From NCBI GenBank assembly GCA_041874725.1, contig CP097466.1:3100001-3164000 (forward strand): a stretch of DNA of 64,000 nucleotides, given 5' to 3'. Position numbers and translations under genes: made by a program. Below, piece after piece: positions 1 through 9,978 of this stretch. Origin of the DNA: Duganella sp. BuS-21 (lineage in GTDB: Bacteria > Pseudomonadota > Gammaproteobacteria > Burkholderiales > Burkholderiaceae_D). Each line of letters opens with the position of its first letter. The stretch's first letter is position 1. The notes beneath the pieces were generated by a model. That model saw only the letters and a program-made list of their open reading frames with translations. It had not been told where the DNA came from and did not search any database.

Positions 1-2152
1 GCTTGGTCAGGTGCAGGTCGAAATCGCCGTCGTAGGCGCGCGCCACGTCTTCGCGCTGGCCGTAGCCGGTCAGGGCCACCAGGCGCAGTGCGGCGCCGTC
101 TGCCAGCAGGCGGATCGCGGCCGCCAGCGCGTAGCCGTCCATGTCCGGCAGGCCGATGTCGAGAATGGCGACTTGCGGCATCCGGTCGTTGACTGCTGCC
201 AGCGCCTCGGCGGCGCTGTGGGCGACCCGCACCTCATGCCCCAGCAGCTCCAGCAGCGCGGCGCCGGCCTGCGCGGCGTCGACGTTGTCGTCCACCAGCA
301 GCAAATCCATGCGCGTTGCCTCGGGCGCGGCGGTGCGCTCGGCCTCGGCCGGGGGCGCGGCGCCGAGCGGCAGGATCACTTCGAAGCGGCTGCCCATGCC
401 GGCGCCGGCGCTGTGGGCGCTGACCGTGCCGCCGTGCAGGTCGACGATTTTGTGCACGATGGCCAGGCCCAGGCCCAGCCCGCCGGTGCGGCGTGCCAGC
501 GATTGCGGCGCCTGCTGGAAAGGTTCGAACACGCGGGCAATCAATTCCTCGCTCATGCCGATGCCGTTGTCGCTGACTTCGAGCCGGGCGTGGGTGGGGT
601 CCGCGCTCAGCGTGACCTGTGTAAAACTGCTGCCGAAGCGCGAGGCGTTCGACAGCAGGTTGTTGAGCACCTGCGTCAGCCGGCTGTCGTCGCCGTTCAC
701 CCACACGGCGGTCGGCGCCAGCAGACGCACCTGGGCTTCGGAGGCCGAGGCCACCGCGTGGCGCACCACCTCGGCCAGGTTGACGGGACGGGCATCCAGC
801 TCCAGCTTGCCGGAGGTGACGCGCGAGACGTCGAGCAGGTCGTCGACCATGCGCCGCAGGTGGTCCACCTGGCGCCGCATGACGGCGCGTTCTTTGCTGC
901 TGGACGGGTCGTCGCGGATGTCCAGCAGATCGAGCGAGGTGACGATGGGGCTGAGCGGATTGCGCAGCTCGTGGCCGAGCACGGCCAGGAATTCATCCTT
1001 GGCGCGGCCGGCCTCGCGCGCTTCGGCCAGCGCCGCCTGGTGGCTGGCCAGCGCGCGGTTCAGCGATTCCAGCAATTGCGCGCGTTCGTGTTCCTGGACG
1101 TTGCGCTGGTGTTCGGCCTGCCGCAGCGCCGCGCCGATCGCCGCCACCTCGGTGATGGCGGAAGGCGCCAGCGTCAGCGGCGCTCCCGAGCCCAGTGCGG
1201 CGGCGTTGCGCTGCAGCGTGTCGATGGCCGCCACCAGGCGGTTCGACAGCAGCGAGGCCAGCAAGATGCCGCCCAGCAGCGACAGCGCGAGGCCGATGCC
1301 GAACACCCCCATGCGTTCGAAGGCGGCGGCACGCAGGCCGTCGACCGGCTGGCCGACCACCACCGCCCAGCCGTAGCGCGAGCGGGTGGTGTAGCCGGTG
1401 GTCATCCGCTCGCCTTCACTGGAGAGGGCGCTGCCGTAGCCTTCCGCACCCTGGCTGCGCATCAGCGCCATAAACGATGGGCTGGGCTGGCCGCCGACCT
1501 TGCGTTCCTGGTCGCGCGAGCGCGCCACCAGGGCGCGCGCGCCGTCGCGGATGGCGATGATGGTGCTTGCCGGCACCTGCTGGCGTGCGATCAGGCGTCC
1601 CATGCGGTCCGGCAGGATGACGGCGGTCAGGCTGTAGAGCTTGCCCTTGGCGTCGTTGACGGGCACCCGCACCGGGAAGGCGGCGCGGCCGCCCGGGCCG
1701 CGCGCGATTGCGCCGGCCACCGGCTGGCCGGTGGTCAGCACCGTTTGCAGGCTGCGCGGATCGGCTGCCGGCGGCGCCGACACCCCGTAGGCGTCCATGG
1801 TGCGCAGCAGGACCTTGCCGCTGTCGTCGGTGAGAATCACGCCCAGCCAGTCCGGCTGCGCCTTGACGACGCTGCGGGCCGCCTCGTGGAAAGTGCGCAG
1901 GTCGCCGCCTTGCAGCGAAGGCACGCCGCCCAGGCCGGTCAGCACGGCGACTGCGTTGTCGAGTTCGGCATCGGCGGCGCTCGACAGCGCACGCGCCAGG
2001 TCCAGCATCCAGCGCTCCTGCTCGCGCTCCTTGTATTCGGCCGCCGCGTGCAGGCTCCACGCCCCCAGCAAGGCCAGGGGCAGCAATCCTATCGCGGTGA
2101 GCATAATCAGCAAATGCCGCAAGGAAAACGTCAACCGTGGCCGTGGAGGCAT
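1..2152 (-). CDS. Hybrid sensor histidine kinase/response regulator (C-terminus cut by window edge)
   Basis: The gene reads leftward off the window; 717 codons are visible and no stop is reached. Seen in order: a membrane helix at about residues 10-30, a roughly 250-residue extracytoplasmic region that resembles a Cache-type sensor, a second helix at about 283-303, a linker, HisKA with the H-box GHELRNP (His at residue 394), HATPase with NGIGM and GGLGLGLAI, and a receiver with VDDN and phospho-acceptor LDIGLPDMDGY that is nearly complete at the edge. The ATG at 2152 was chosen because it lies just before the first helix. Family knowledge: autophosphorylation on His, then transfer to the attached receiver. 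The ligand and the output partner cannot be seen. It is divergent from icd. Confidence 0.9.
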   Translation of the reverse strand, partial: MPPRPRLTFSLRHLLIMLTAIGLLPLALLGAWSLHAAAEYKEREQERWMLDLARALSSAADAELDNAVAVLTGLGGVPSLQGGDLRTFHEAARSVVKAQPDWLGVILTDDSGKVLLRTMDAYGVSAPPAADPRSLQTVLTTGQPVAGAIARGPGGRAAFPVRVPVNDAKGKLYSLTAVILPDRMGRLIARQQVPASTIIAIRDGARALVARSRDQERKVGGQPSPSFMALMRSQGAEGYGSALSSEGERMTTGYTTRSRYGWAVVVGQPVDGLRAAAFERMGVFGIGLALSLLGGILLASLLSNRLVAAIDTLQRNAAALGSGAPLTLAPSAITEVAAIGAALRQAEHQRNVQEHERAQLLESLNRALASHQAALAEAREAGRAKDEFLAVLGHELRNPLSPIVTSLDLLDIRDDPSSSKERAVMRRQVDHLRRMVDDLLDVSRVTSGKLELDARPVNLAEVVRHAVASASEAQVRLLAPTAVWVNGDDSRLTQVLNNLLSNASRFGSSFTQVTLSADPTHARLEVSDNGIGMSEELIARVFEPFQQAPQSLARRTGGLGLGLAIVHKIVDLHGGTVSAHSAGAGMGSRFEVILPLGAAPPAEAERTAAPEATRMDLLLVDDNVDAAQAGAALLELLGHEVRVAHSAAEALAAVNDRMPQVAILDIGLPDMDGYALAAAIRLLADGAALRLVALTGYGQREDVARAYDGDFDLHLTK

Positions 2153-2530
2153 AATGTTTAAGCAATGTAAATTGGAATCCGACAATCTACAGGAAGATCG
2201 CCGCCTTGTCGTGCGCGGTTGAACCCCCTGGGCGGTTTTCGCGCCGTCGATCGCAGCCGAATCAGTGTACCAGCGGTCTCCTTAGTTTTGGTGCGACGAT
2301 CACCGTCAAGATATAGGACGTCGTACAACCTGAAATCGTCTTGCGCCTTGCTAGTAACCGTTTAACTTGTTGATTTATATACCGATGCACCACGCGGTTG
2401 TGTGCTTCGGTTGTACGATGACAAGAATGCCTATGATTAGAGTGGCATCGTTTGCACAAATACGGGGGGGAAGGTTTAAAATAACGGGCGGAATTAAACC
2501 AAGCACCGATCGTTTACCGAGGAAATCGAC
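2153..2530. other. Intergenic region between divergent kinase and icd
   Basis: These 378 bases hold no convincing gene and are AT-richer than their surroundings. A run of seven G at about 2464-2470 is followed by an AT-rich TTTAAAATAA stretch at 2475-2484, a possible -10 region for icd. The best -35 match (TTGCAC at 2452) sits 18-19 bases away and fits poorly. A purine-rich AGGAAA ahead of the icd ATG is the likely ribosome binding site. I see no hairpin terminator and no convincing leftward promoter. Confidence 0.5.
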
Positions 2531-4759
<2,229 letters not shown>

Positions 4760-4764
4760 TCGGT

Positions 4765-4939
4765 AAAAAAGGCAGCCTCGGCTGTAATGCCGTTAAGTTA
4801 AGCGATGTCGTCCCGGCGAAAGCCGGGATCCATGCTGAGTTAGCCGGGCATGCGCCTCATGGATTCCCGCATGCGCGGGAATGACGAAGCCTATTTTCAG
4901 CGTAACTTACCGGCATTACAGCCTCGGCTGCCTTTTTTT
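4765..4939 (+). terminator. Intrinsic terminator of icd, split by a MITE-like insertion
   Basis: Five bases after the icd stop the sequence reads AAAAAAGGCAGCCTCGGCTG (4765-4784). The 3' half, CAGCCTCGGCTGCC followed by seven T, is at 4919-4939. Joined, these form a perfect A-tract/GGCAGCC-TC-GGCTGCC/T-tract terminator. A 134-base element with its own inverted ends (4785-4918) lies between them. The 12-mer CAGCCTCGGCTG is present on both sides (4773-4784 and 4919-4930) in direct orientation. The 3' copy still contains CAGCC-TC-GGCTG, and the outer arms can also pair across the insert, so termination may survive. That it still works is inference. Confidence 0.75.
4785..4918. mobile_element. 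MITE-like element with 16-bp terminal inverted repeats and two inverted REP-type units
   Basis: The element begins TAATGCCGTTAAGTTA (4785-4800) and ends TAACTTACCGGCATTA (4903-4918). These are inverted repeats of 16 bases with one mismatch. Inside are two units in opposite orientation: TCCCGGC-GAAA-GCCGGGA at 4811-4828 and ATTCCCGC-ATGC-GCGGGAAT at 4863-4882. Each is next to an ATCCATG/CATGGAT edge, the widespread betaproteobacterial and neisserial GGGAATCCATG repeat style. It is flanked by a 12-bp direct repeat, CAGCCTCGGCTG, consistent with target duplication. It has no coding capacity, so it would need a transposase supplied in trans; that is inference. Confidence 0.7.
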
Positions 4940-5035
4940 GGTTCATCGCGGTTAGCGGGGGAAGACGGGCTTGGTGCCGCGTGCTGCTAAAGCGACAAGC
5001 AACGTCCAGCCCGTCCTGCCAGGCCTCTTCCCGTA
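4933..5035. repeat. Post-terminator repeat, copy A
   Basis: This stretch shares ordered blocks with 12370-12453 downstream of prc. The 16-mer TTTTTTTGGTTCATCG (4933-4948) and the 14-mer AGCGACAAGCAACG (4991-5004) are identical in both, and TTCCCGTA (5028-5035) closes both copies. The segments between differ in length and sequence. In this copy the conserved blocks have stops in the corresponding reverse-strand frames, so I do not treat it as a gene. Function unknown. Confidence 0.55.
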
Positions 5036-5054
5036 AATCCGCGATCAACCCTTT

Positions 5055-5420
5055 TTATTGCGGCGTCTGCATCTGGCGCGCGTAGCGCAGGCCGACGCCG
5101 TAGCCGCCGCCGTTTTTCTCGACCACGGCGCGCGCGGCGTCGTAGGTGTCGTGGCGGGTCCAGTCGCGCTGCAGTTCCAGCAGCACTTGCAGCCAGCTGC
5201 TGAGCTGCGCGCCATTGCTGGCCATGCGTTGCAGCGCCAGGTCGCGGCCGGCCACGGTCGGTCCGCCGCAGGCATCGCCCACCACATAGCATTCATAGCC
5301 GGCTTCGAGCGCGCTCAGCACTGCAAAGCTGATGCACGCTTCCGTCAGCATGCCGGAAACGATCAGCTTCCCGCGGCCGGTCGCTTCGATGGCCGCCTTG
5401 GCAGGCCAAGCCTCTGCCAT
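5055..5420 (-). pseudogene. Isochorismatase-family hydrolase remnant (N-terminal half missing)
   Basis: The 121 residues from the ATG at 5420 match only the C-terminal half of YcaC-like isochorismatase-family cysteine hydrolases: AAIEATGRGKLIVSGMLTEA (cysteine-loop region), CISFAVLSALEAGYE, VVGDACGG and the tail VVEKNGGGYGVGLRYA. Family members are about 200-210 residues. Here the first 90 or so, with the catalytic Asp and the first Lys region, are absent. The sequence upstream of 5420 does not continue the fold before reaching the divergent gene at 5467. I read this as a truncated, probably inactive remnant. The cause of the truncation is not visible; a small CTGCCA/TGGCAG palindrome sits at the breakpoint. 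Confidence 0.7.
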
Positions 5421-5466
5421 AGGTGGCAGAAATTGACGGCGCGGCCCTGGCGTGCGAGGATGCCGC

Positions 5467-6000
5467 ATGAACACCCTGTTCGAATGTAGCGTGCTCGCGC
5501 CCTCGTGGTTGTGCGATCATCGCGACATCCTGATCTACCTGGCGCCGTCGCTGCTGCTGGCGCTGTTGATCCGCGCCCTGTCGGCACGTCATCCCTTCTT
5601 TTTCCTGTTTACGGTGGCCGGCACCATCTGCCATGAGCTGGCGCATTTTGTCGCCGGCCTGCTCACGGGCGCGCGGCCGGCCGCGTTCACGGTGATACCG
5701 CGCCGCATCGGGCAAGGCTGGGAGCTGGGATCGGTAAGGCTGACGCGGGTGCGCTGGTATAACGCGGCGCCGTCGGCGCTGGCGCCGTTCGCGGTGGTGG
5801 TGCTGCCGTTTGTGGTGGCCTGGTGGCGCACGCGCAGCGGATTGCATTTCCAATGGGTGGATGTGGCGCTGGCGTTTGCCGTGGCGCCGCAATTTCTGGC
5901 GTGCTGGCCCTCGACCACAGACTGGAAAATCTCGCTGCGGTCGTGGCCTTATTTGCTGATCGCCGTGTTGGCGTGGTGGGCGTTCAGCGTGCTGCGCTAG
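5467..6000 (+). CDS. M50-like membrane metallopeptidase
   Basis: A 177-residue protein made mostly of membrane helices (about 20-40, 50-72, 105-125, 135-155 and 160-176). The second helix carries HELAH in TICHELAHFVAGLLTG, the HExxH zinc motif of M50 site-2-type proteases. The distal Asp motif (NxxPxxxxDG) of full M50 enzymes is not evident, so it may be a short M50-like or M48/M50-related family of unknown substrate. The ATG at 5467 is preceded by GAGGA; a GTG 15 bases upstream is less likely. It is divergent from the isochorismatase remnant and convergent with the copper cassette. Confidence 0.7.
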   Translation: MNTLFECSVLAPSWLCDHRDILIYLAPSLLLALLIRALSARHPFFFLFTVAGTICHELAHFVAGLLTGARPAAFTVIPRRIGQGWELGSVRLTRVRWYNAAPSALAPFAVVVLPFVVAWWRTRSGLHFQWVDVALAFAVAPQFLACWPSTTDWKISLRSWPYLLIAVLAWWAFSVLR

Positions 6001-6006
6001 TCAGCT

Positions 6007-6435
6007 TCAATGGGCGGCGTTCAGGGGTTTGACCGGAGCGTCGACCACCACCTTGCTGCGCACTTTCTGGGCGTCTTCGATTTCCAGTGTCAGCGCGACC
6101 TTGTCACCGTCTTTCAGTTGCTGTTTCAGGTCCAGCAGCATCAGGTGGTAGCCGCCCGGCGCCAGCTTGACCGACTTGCCGGCCGGCAGATCCAGCGCTG
6201 GGATCTGGCGCATGCGCATCATGTCGTTGTCCATTTTCATTTCATGTACTTCAACGATGCCGGCGGCGGGCGAGCTGACGCCGACCAGCTTGACGTTTTG
6301 CGTCGAGGTCAGCGTCATGAAGGCGCCGGTGGCTTTTTGCGCAGCCACGGTGGCGCGCACCCACGGTTCGCCGACGCTGACTTGGGCCAGCGCGGGCAGG
6401 GCCGCCATCAGCAGCAGGGAGAGTAGTTTTTTCAT
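6007..6435 (-). CDS. Periplasmic copper chaperone PCu(A)C
   Basis: A 142-residue secreted protein with a signal peptide (MKKLLSLLLMAALPALAQ). It has the PCu(A)C copper ligands: HEMKM followed by MMRMRQ, then GGYHLML, fitting the H(M)x10Mx21HxM pattern. Family knowledge: it carries Cu(I) in the periplasm and, with SCO, helps metallate the CuA site of cytochrome c oxidase. The ATG overlaps the stop of the upstream SCO gene by four bases (ATGA), indicating translational coupling. It is the last gene of the cassette and ends six bases from the convergent M50-like gene. Confidence 0.93.
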   Translation of the reverse strand: MKKLLSLLLMAALPALAQVSVGEPWVRATVAAQKATGAFMTLTSTQNVKLVGVSSPAAGIVEVHEMKMDNDMMRMRQIPALDLPAGKSVKLAPGGYHLMLLDLKQQLKDGDKVALTLEIEDAQKVRSKVVVDAPVKPLNAAH

Positions 6436-7046
6436 TGGAACAGTCCTTTCAGGAAGCCGGTTTCTTTTTTAGGGTTCAACAGCAGGCGCAGGTCGGCTGC
6501 GCACTGTTGTGCGGTTTGCTCGTGCTTCATCGCCAGGCGGATTTTGCCGCTGGCGTCGAACACGTAGGTGAGGGCGGTGTGGTCCATGGTGTAGGCGCTG
6601 CCGCTGGGCACCTTGCGGTAGAAGATCTTGAAGTCCTTGGCGGTTTTGGCGGTCTGCTCCAGGTTGCCGCGCACGGCCACGAAGGTCGGATCGAAGGCGC
6701 GCATGTACTCGTCCAGCAAGGGCGAGGTGTCGCGCTCCGGGTCGACGGTGACGAAGACGACTTGCAGCTTGTTGCCGTCCTCGCCGAGCAGGCGTTTGAT
6801 CTCCACCGCGCGCGACAAGGCGGTGGGGCAGACGTCCGGGCATTGGGTGAAGCCGAAGAATAGCAGCACCAGTTTGCCCTTGAAGTCGCGCAGCGAGGCC
6901 GGCTTGCCATTGGTATAAGACAGTTGGTAGTCCGGGCCGAGGCTGGCGCCGGTGATGTCGATGGCGGTGAAGCCGGAAGCGGCATGCGCCGTGGAGGCCA
7001 GCAAAGGCAGGGCGGCCAACGACGAGATAAACAAACGACGTTGCAT
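6432..7046 (-). CDS. SCO1/SenC family copper/thiol protein
   Basis: A 204-residue protein with a signal peptide (cleavage near AHA-ASG). It has a thioredoxin-like fold with the copper/redox motif CPDVCP inside FFGFTQCPDVCPTALSR and the distal ligand His in YTMDHTALTY. SCO proteins deliver copper to, or reduce, the CuA site of cytochrome oxidase subunit II. It lies between DUF2946 (75 bases upstream) and PCu(A)C (4-base overlap), the usual setting for a copper-delivery operon. The first residues MQRRLF could also be read as a weak twin-arginine start, but the RR is not followed by a convincing Tat motif. Confidence 0.93.
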   Translation of the reverse strand: MQRRLFISSLAALPLLASTAHAASGFTAIDITGASLGPDYQLSYTNGKPASLRDFKGKLVLLFFGFTQCPDVCPTALSRAVEIKRLLGEDGNKLQVVFVTVDPERDTSPLLDEYMRAFDPTFVAVRGNLEQTAKTAKDFKIFYRKVPSGSAYTMDHTALTYVFDASGKIRLAMKHEQTAQQCAADLRLLLNPKKETGFLKGLFQ

Positions 7047-7121
7047 GGAATATCCTGTAAAGCGGATGGGATGGGAGCAGCGCCGCGCGGCAAGGCCGGC
7101 GCGGTGCTGCGGCTGACGGCG

Positions 7122-7475
7122 TCAGGCCGGAGCGGGCGGGCCGCGCGGCCGCGCGTCGGTCCAGCTCGCGGACTGTGACGGCGTAGCGTAAAGGAGGAAG
7201 GGATGTGGCGCGTGGCCGGTCAGCACCGCCAGCAGACCCGCAGCGGTGGGCGGCGGCGCGGCGTCGCCGGCCTGGGCGGCGCAGAATACGCAATGTTTGA
7301 AACCGTGGACCGGATGCTGCTTCGGCGCAGGCAGTCCTGTGCGGCAAATATCCTGCGCCAGCGGCTCGGATGCGGCCTGGCCCAACCCCGGCGCACACAG
7401 ATTCAGCAGGATCGCCATCAGGACGACCATGCTGGTCCAACGCCGGCGCGGGGTAAAAGTAAGCATGGCCAACAT
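7122..7475 (-). CDS. DUF2946-family small secreted/membrane protein
   Basis: A 117-residue protein with an N-terminal hydrophobic segment (about 15-33) and the family hallmark HCVFC within GFKHCVFCAAQ, plus a Pro-rich tail. DUF2946 proteins commonly sit beside SCO, PCu(A)C or TonB-type copper genes. The CxxC with neighbouring His suggests metal or redox work in the periplasm, but no function is proven. Two in-frame starts exist, ATG at 7475 and ATG at 7466. A TATAAT overlaps the first ATG (on this strand TATAATGTTGGCCATG). If it is the -10 element, transcription would begin near the second ATG and the message would be leaderless. Confidence 0.75.
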   Translation of the reverse strand: MLAMLTFTPRRRWTSMVVLMAILLNLCAPGLGQAASEPLAQDICRTGLPAPKQHPVHGFKHCVFCAAQAGDAAPPPTAAGLLAVLTGHAPHPFLLYATPSQSASWTDARPRGPPAPA

Positions 7476-7529
7476 TATAATGCGCTTCCACCCCGCATGC
7501 TTTTAGCGATACGCCAGCGCTACCGCTTA

Positions 7530-7559
7530 GGGGTCGTACCCCGTGCGGGGTACGACCCC
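7530..7559. repeat. Perfect 13-bp-arm palindrome (GGGGTCGTACCCC type)
   Basis: GGGGTCGTACCCC (7530-7542), loop GTGC, GGGGTACGACCCC (7547-7559). Each arm is itself nearly self-complementary. It lies between the end of the chemoreceptor gene and the start of DUF2946. No T-run follows on either strand, so it is not a classical terminator. It resembles the GGGTCAGACCC-style palindrome at 26729. Confidence 0.7.
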
Positions 7560-7588
7560 GCGTGGCAGTACGGGACTGGCGTGGAAAA

Positions 7589-9595
7589 CTACTTCAGCGC
7601 CAGATACTGCTGCTTCTGCGCCGGCTGGCTGCCCAGCTTGAAGATGCGCACCACGTCTTCCAGTTCATGCGCCTGATCCTGCAGCGCCTGTGCGGCGGCC
7701 GCAGCTTCTTCCACCAGCGCCGCATTCTGCTGCGTCACCTGATCCATCTGCGTAATGGCCTCGTGTACCTGGCCGATGCCGGCGCGCTGCTCTTCGCTGG
7801 CATGGCTGATCTCGGCCATGATATCGGTCACGCGGCGCACGCTATCGACCACTTCCTGCATGGTGGTGCCGGCCTGCTCAACCTGCTTGCTGCCGACTTC
7901 GACCTTGCTGACCGAATCATCGATCAGCGCCTTGATCTCCTTGGCGGCCGTGGCCGAGCGCTGCGCCAGGTTGCGCACTTCCGAGGCCACCACCGCAAAG
8001 CCGCGACCCTGCTCGCCGGCGCGGGCCGCTTCCACGGCGGCGTTCAGCGCCAGGATGTTGGTCTGGAAGGCGATCCCGTCGATGACCGAAATGATATCGA
8101 CGATCTTGCGCGACGAAGCGTTGATCGAACCCATGGTCTCGACCACCTGCGCCACCACCGCGCCACCCTTGGCCGCGATGCCGGAGGCGGCCAGCGCCAT
8201 CTGGTTGGCTTGCGATGCGTTCTCGGCGTTCTGCGTGACGGCGCTGCTCAGCTGCTCCATCGAGGCGGCGGTTTCCTCCAGGCTGGAAGCCTGTTCTTCC
8301 GTGCGGCCGGACAAGTCGAGGTTGCCCTGGGCGATTTCCGCCGAGGCCGTGGTGATCTGTTCGGCGCCGGTGCGCACCTGGCCCACCACGCCGGACAGGT
8401 TGTCGCTGATATTGTTCAGCGAGCGCAGCACCAGGCCGATTTCATCCTTGTTGTCGATTTCCAGGTGCACGTCCAGGTCACCCTTGGCGATGCGCTCGGC
8501 CGCTTCGGTGGCGCGCGCCAACGGACGCGACACCACGGTGCGCACCAGGACGAACAGCACGCCGGCAAACAGCAGCAGCGCGACCAGGCCCAGCAGCGCA
8601 TAGCGGTTGCGCAGTGTCGCCGCCTCATGGGTGATTTCTTCGGTGTAGGTGCCGCCGACGATCAGCCAGTTCCATGGCTTGAAGGTGTGGAACTCCACCA
8701 TCTTCTCGCGCGGCGTATCGCCTGCCTGGTCGGCCCAGTCGTAGCTCAGACCGCCGGATTTGGCTTCCAGCATTTCCTTGATGAAGGTGCGGCCGTCGCT
8801 GCTCTTCAGCTCCAGCACGTTCTCGCCTTCCTTGGTCGGGTGTACCAGTTCCACGCCCTGGTTCTTGCCCGGCGCGGCGTTGATCACGTAGATGTAGCCG
8901 GTATCGCCGATCTTGATGGCCTTGATTTTTTCCTTCAGCATCGCCATGTTCTTGGAGATGTCGAGGCCGATGAACAGCACGCCGATGACCTTGCCGCTGC
9001 CGTCCTTGATCGGGTCGTACTGGGTGATGAACTGTTTGCCGAACAGCGTGGCCAGGCCGATGTAGTTGTTACCGGTGCGCAGCAGCGGATAGCTCGGGTG
9101 GGCGTGGTCGAGCTGGGTGCCGACGGCGCGCTCGCCGTTTTCTTTCTTCAGCGAGGTGGTGACGCGCACGAACTCGTCACCATTGGCGGCGAAGATGGTG
9201 ACCACGACACCGGTGTCGCTGGTGAACTTGTCGGGAATGCTGAAGTCCATGTTCAGCGTCTTGCCGCCATACAGCAGCGACGGCGTCGGCTTGCCGGCGA
9301 TCTCGACCGTGGTGGCCGGATCGAGCGTGAACTGGCCGTTGCTGAACTGCGCTGCAAACAGGCGCGCGAAACTCGAGGCTTCGTTCATCATGGCGGTGTT
9401 GAACACTTCCACCGTATTGCTGATGCCGGACAGGGTGTTGGCGACATTGGCCTTGGCGCGGTCCTGCAGCATGGCCGAGGTGCTCAGGTTAATCAGGGTC
9501 AGCAGAAGTGCCAGGATGACGGCAATCAGGCCGAACGTAAAAACGGTAATTTTGCTACCGACACCCCAATTACGGGGATTGAATATTTTTTGCAT
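7589..9595 (-). CDS. Methyl-accepting chemotaxis protein with Cache sensor
   Basis: A 668-residue chemoreceptor: membrane helix at about 14-36, a periplasmic Cache_3/Cache_2-type domain to about 335, second helix at about 340-360 ([18 protein letters not shown]), HAMP, then a signalling domain with the conserved tip [20 protein letters not shown]. The periplasmic part binds small ligands; the cytoplasmic part controls CheA. I start at the ATG at 9595 ([10 protein letters not shown]). An in-frame start at 9709 would add a low-complexity peptide ahead of the membrane helix. There is no C-terminal NWETF-type CheR tether; it ends QQYLALK. It stands alone. Confidence 0.93.
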   Translation of the reverse strand: MQKIFNPRNWGVGSKITVFTFGLIAVILALLLTLINLSTSAMLQDRAKANVANTLSGISNTVEVFNTAMMNEASSFARLFAAQFSNGQFTLDPATTVEIAGKPTPSLLYGGKTLNMDFSIPDKFTSDTGVVVTIFAANGDEFVRVTTSLKKENGERAVGTQLDHAHPSYPLLRTGNNYIGLATLFGKQFITQYDPIKDGSGKVIGVLFIGLDISKNMAMLKEKIKAIKIGDTGYIYVINAAPGKNQGVELVHPTKEGENVLELKSSDGRTFIKEMLEAKSGGLSYDWADQAGDTPREKMVEFHTFKPWNWLIVGGTYTEEITHEAATLRNRYALLGLVALLLFAGVLFVLVRTVVSRPLARATEAAERIAKGDLDVHLEIDNKDEIGLVLRSLNNISDNLSGVVGQVRTGAEQITTASAEIAQGNLDLSGRTEEQASSLEETAASMEQLSSAVTQNAENASQANQMALAASGIAAKGGAVVAQVVETMGSINASSRKIVDIISVIDGIAFQTNILALNAAVEAARAGEQGRGFAVVASEVRNLAQRSATAAKEIKALIDDSVSKVEVGSKQVEQAGTTMQEVVDSVRRVTDIMAEISHASEEQRAGIGQVHEAITQMDQVTQQNAALVEEAAAAAQALQDQAHELEDVVRIFKLGSQPAQKQQYLALK

Positions 9596-9978
9596 TTTTT
9601 TTAGAGAAAAAGGTACTGCGGTTGAGGTCGCTCGATTTCGAGCATGCTCCAGGGATGGAGCACAGCAAAGGCAAGTGGGCACTGCCGTGGTACTTGTGCA
9701 GGCCGTCAAGATGAAACGAAGAAGAGAATGATACCATGATTTTGCTATAAGGCAACTAAATACAGCGGTTTTTCAAAAGATTTCTATTTATAAAACAATG
9801 ACTTGTGAAGAAATTGCATAAAAGTAAGTAATTCTACCGAGTAAATCCAGGTGAACAGATGTTTCGTTTCAGCTACCCTTAAGCTTAGACAGGGAAACTC
9901 GGAATTACCAGTCCCGTGCGCATAGCGCTATCCTGTAGAATGAAGCAACTGATGATTAACACGTTTCGGAGTAAGCCG
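9596..9978. other. Intergenic region between divergent chemoreceptor and prc
   Basis: These 383 bases are AT-rich and contain no convincing gene. The leftward chemoreceptor promoter candidate is listed separately. For prc, TTACCA (9916-9921) and TATCCT (18-base spacer) are a weak promoter match; a perfect 10-base palindrome ATAGCGCTAT (9922-9931) overlaps it. GGAG at 9968-9971 is the prc ribosome binding site. No terminator or repeat element is seen. Confidence 0.45.
9728..9755 (-). promoter_or_regulatory. Candidate sigma-70 promoter for the chemoreceptor gene
   Basis: On the reverse strand TTGCCT (9755-9750) and TATCAT (9733-9728) are separated by 16 bases: 4/6 and 5/6 consensus matches. 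This leaves a 5' leader of about 125 bases before the ATG at 9595. No sigma-28-type motif was spotted. This is a pattern match only. Confidence 0.4.

Noticed and set aside
11..2161. A 716-codon open frame on the + strand at the left edge
   Set aside because: Antisense shadow of the edge kinase; the reverse-strand frame carries H-box, ATPase and receiver motifs.
4811..4882. CRISPR-like repeats in the icd downstream region
   Set aside because: Only two units, in opposite orientation, inside an element with inverted ends; not an array.
7530..7559. Palindrome as an intrinsic terminator of the chemoreceptor gene
   Set aside because: Stem is strong but no T-run follows on the reverse strand.
7562..9604. 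A 680-codon + strand frame
   Set aside because: Antisense to the chemoreceptor, with low-complexity His/Gly/Arg/Ala composition and no recognisable domain.
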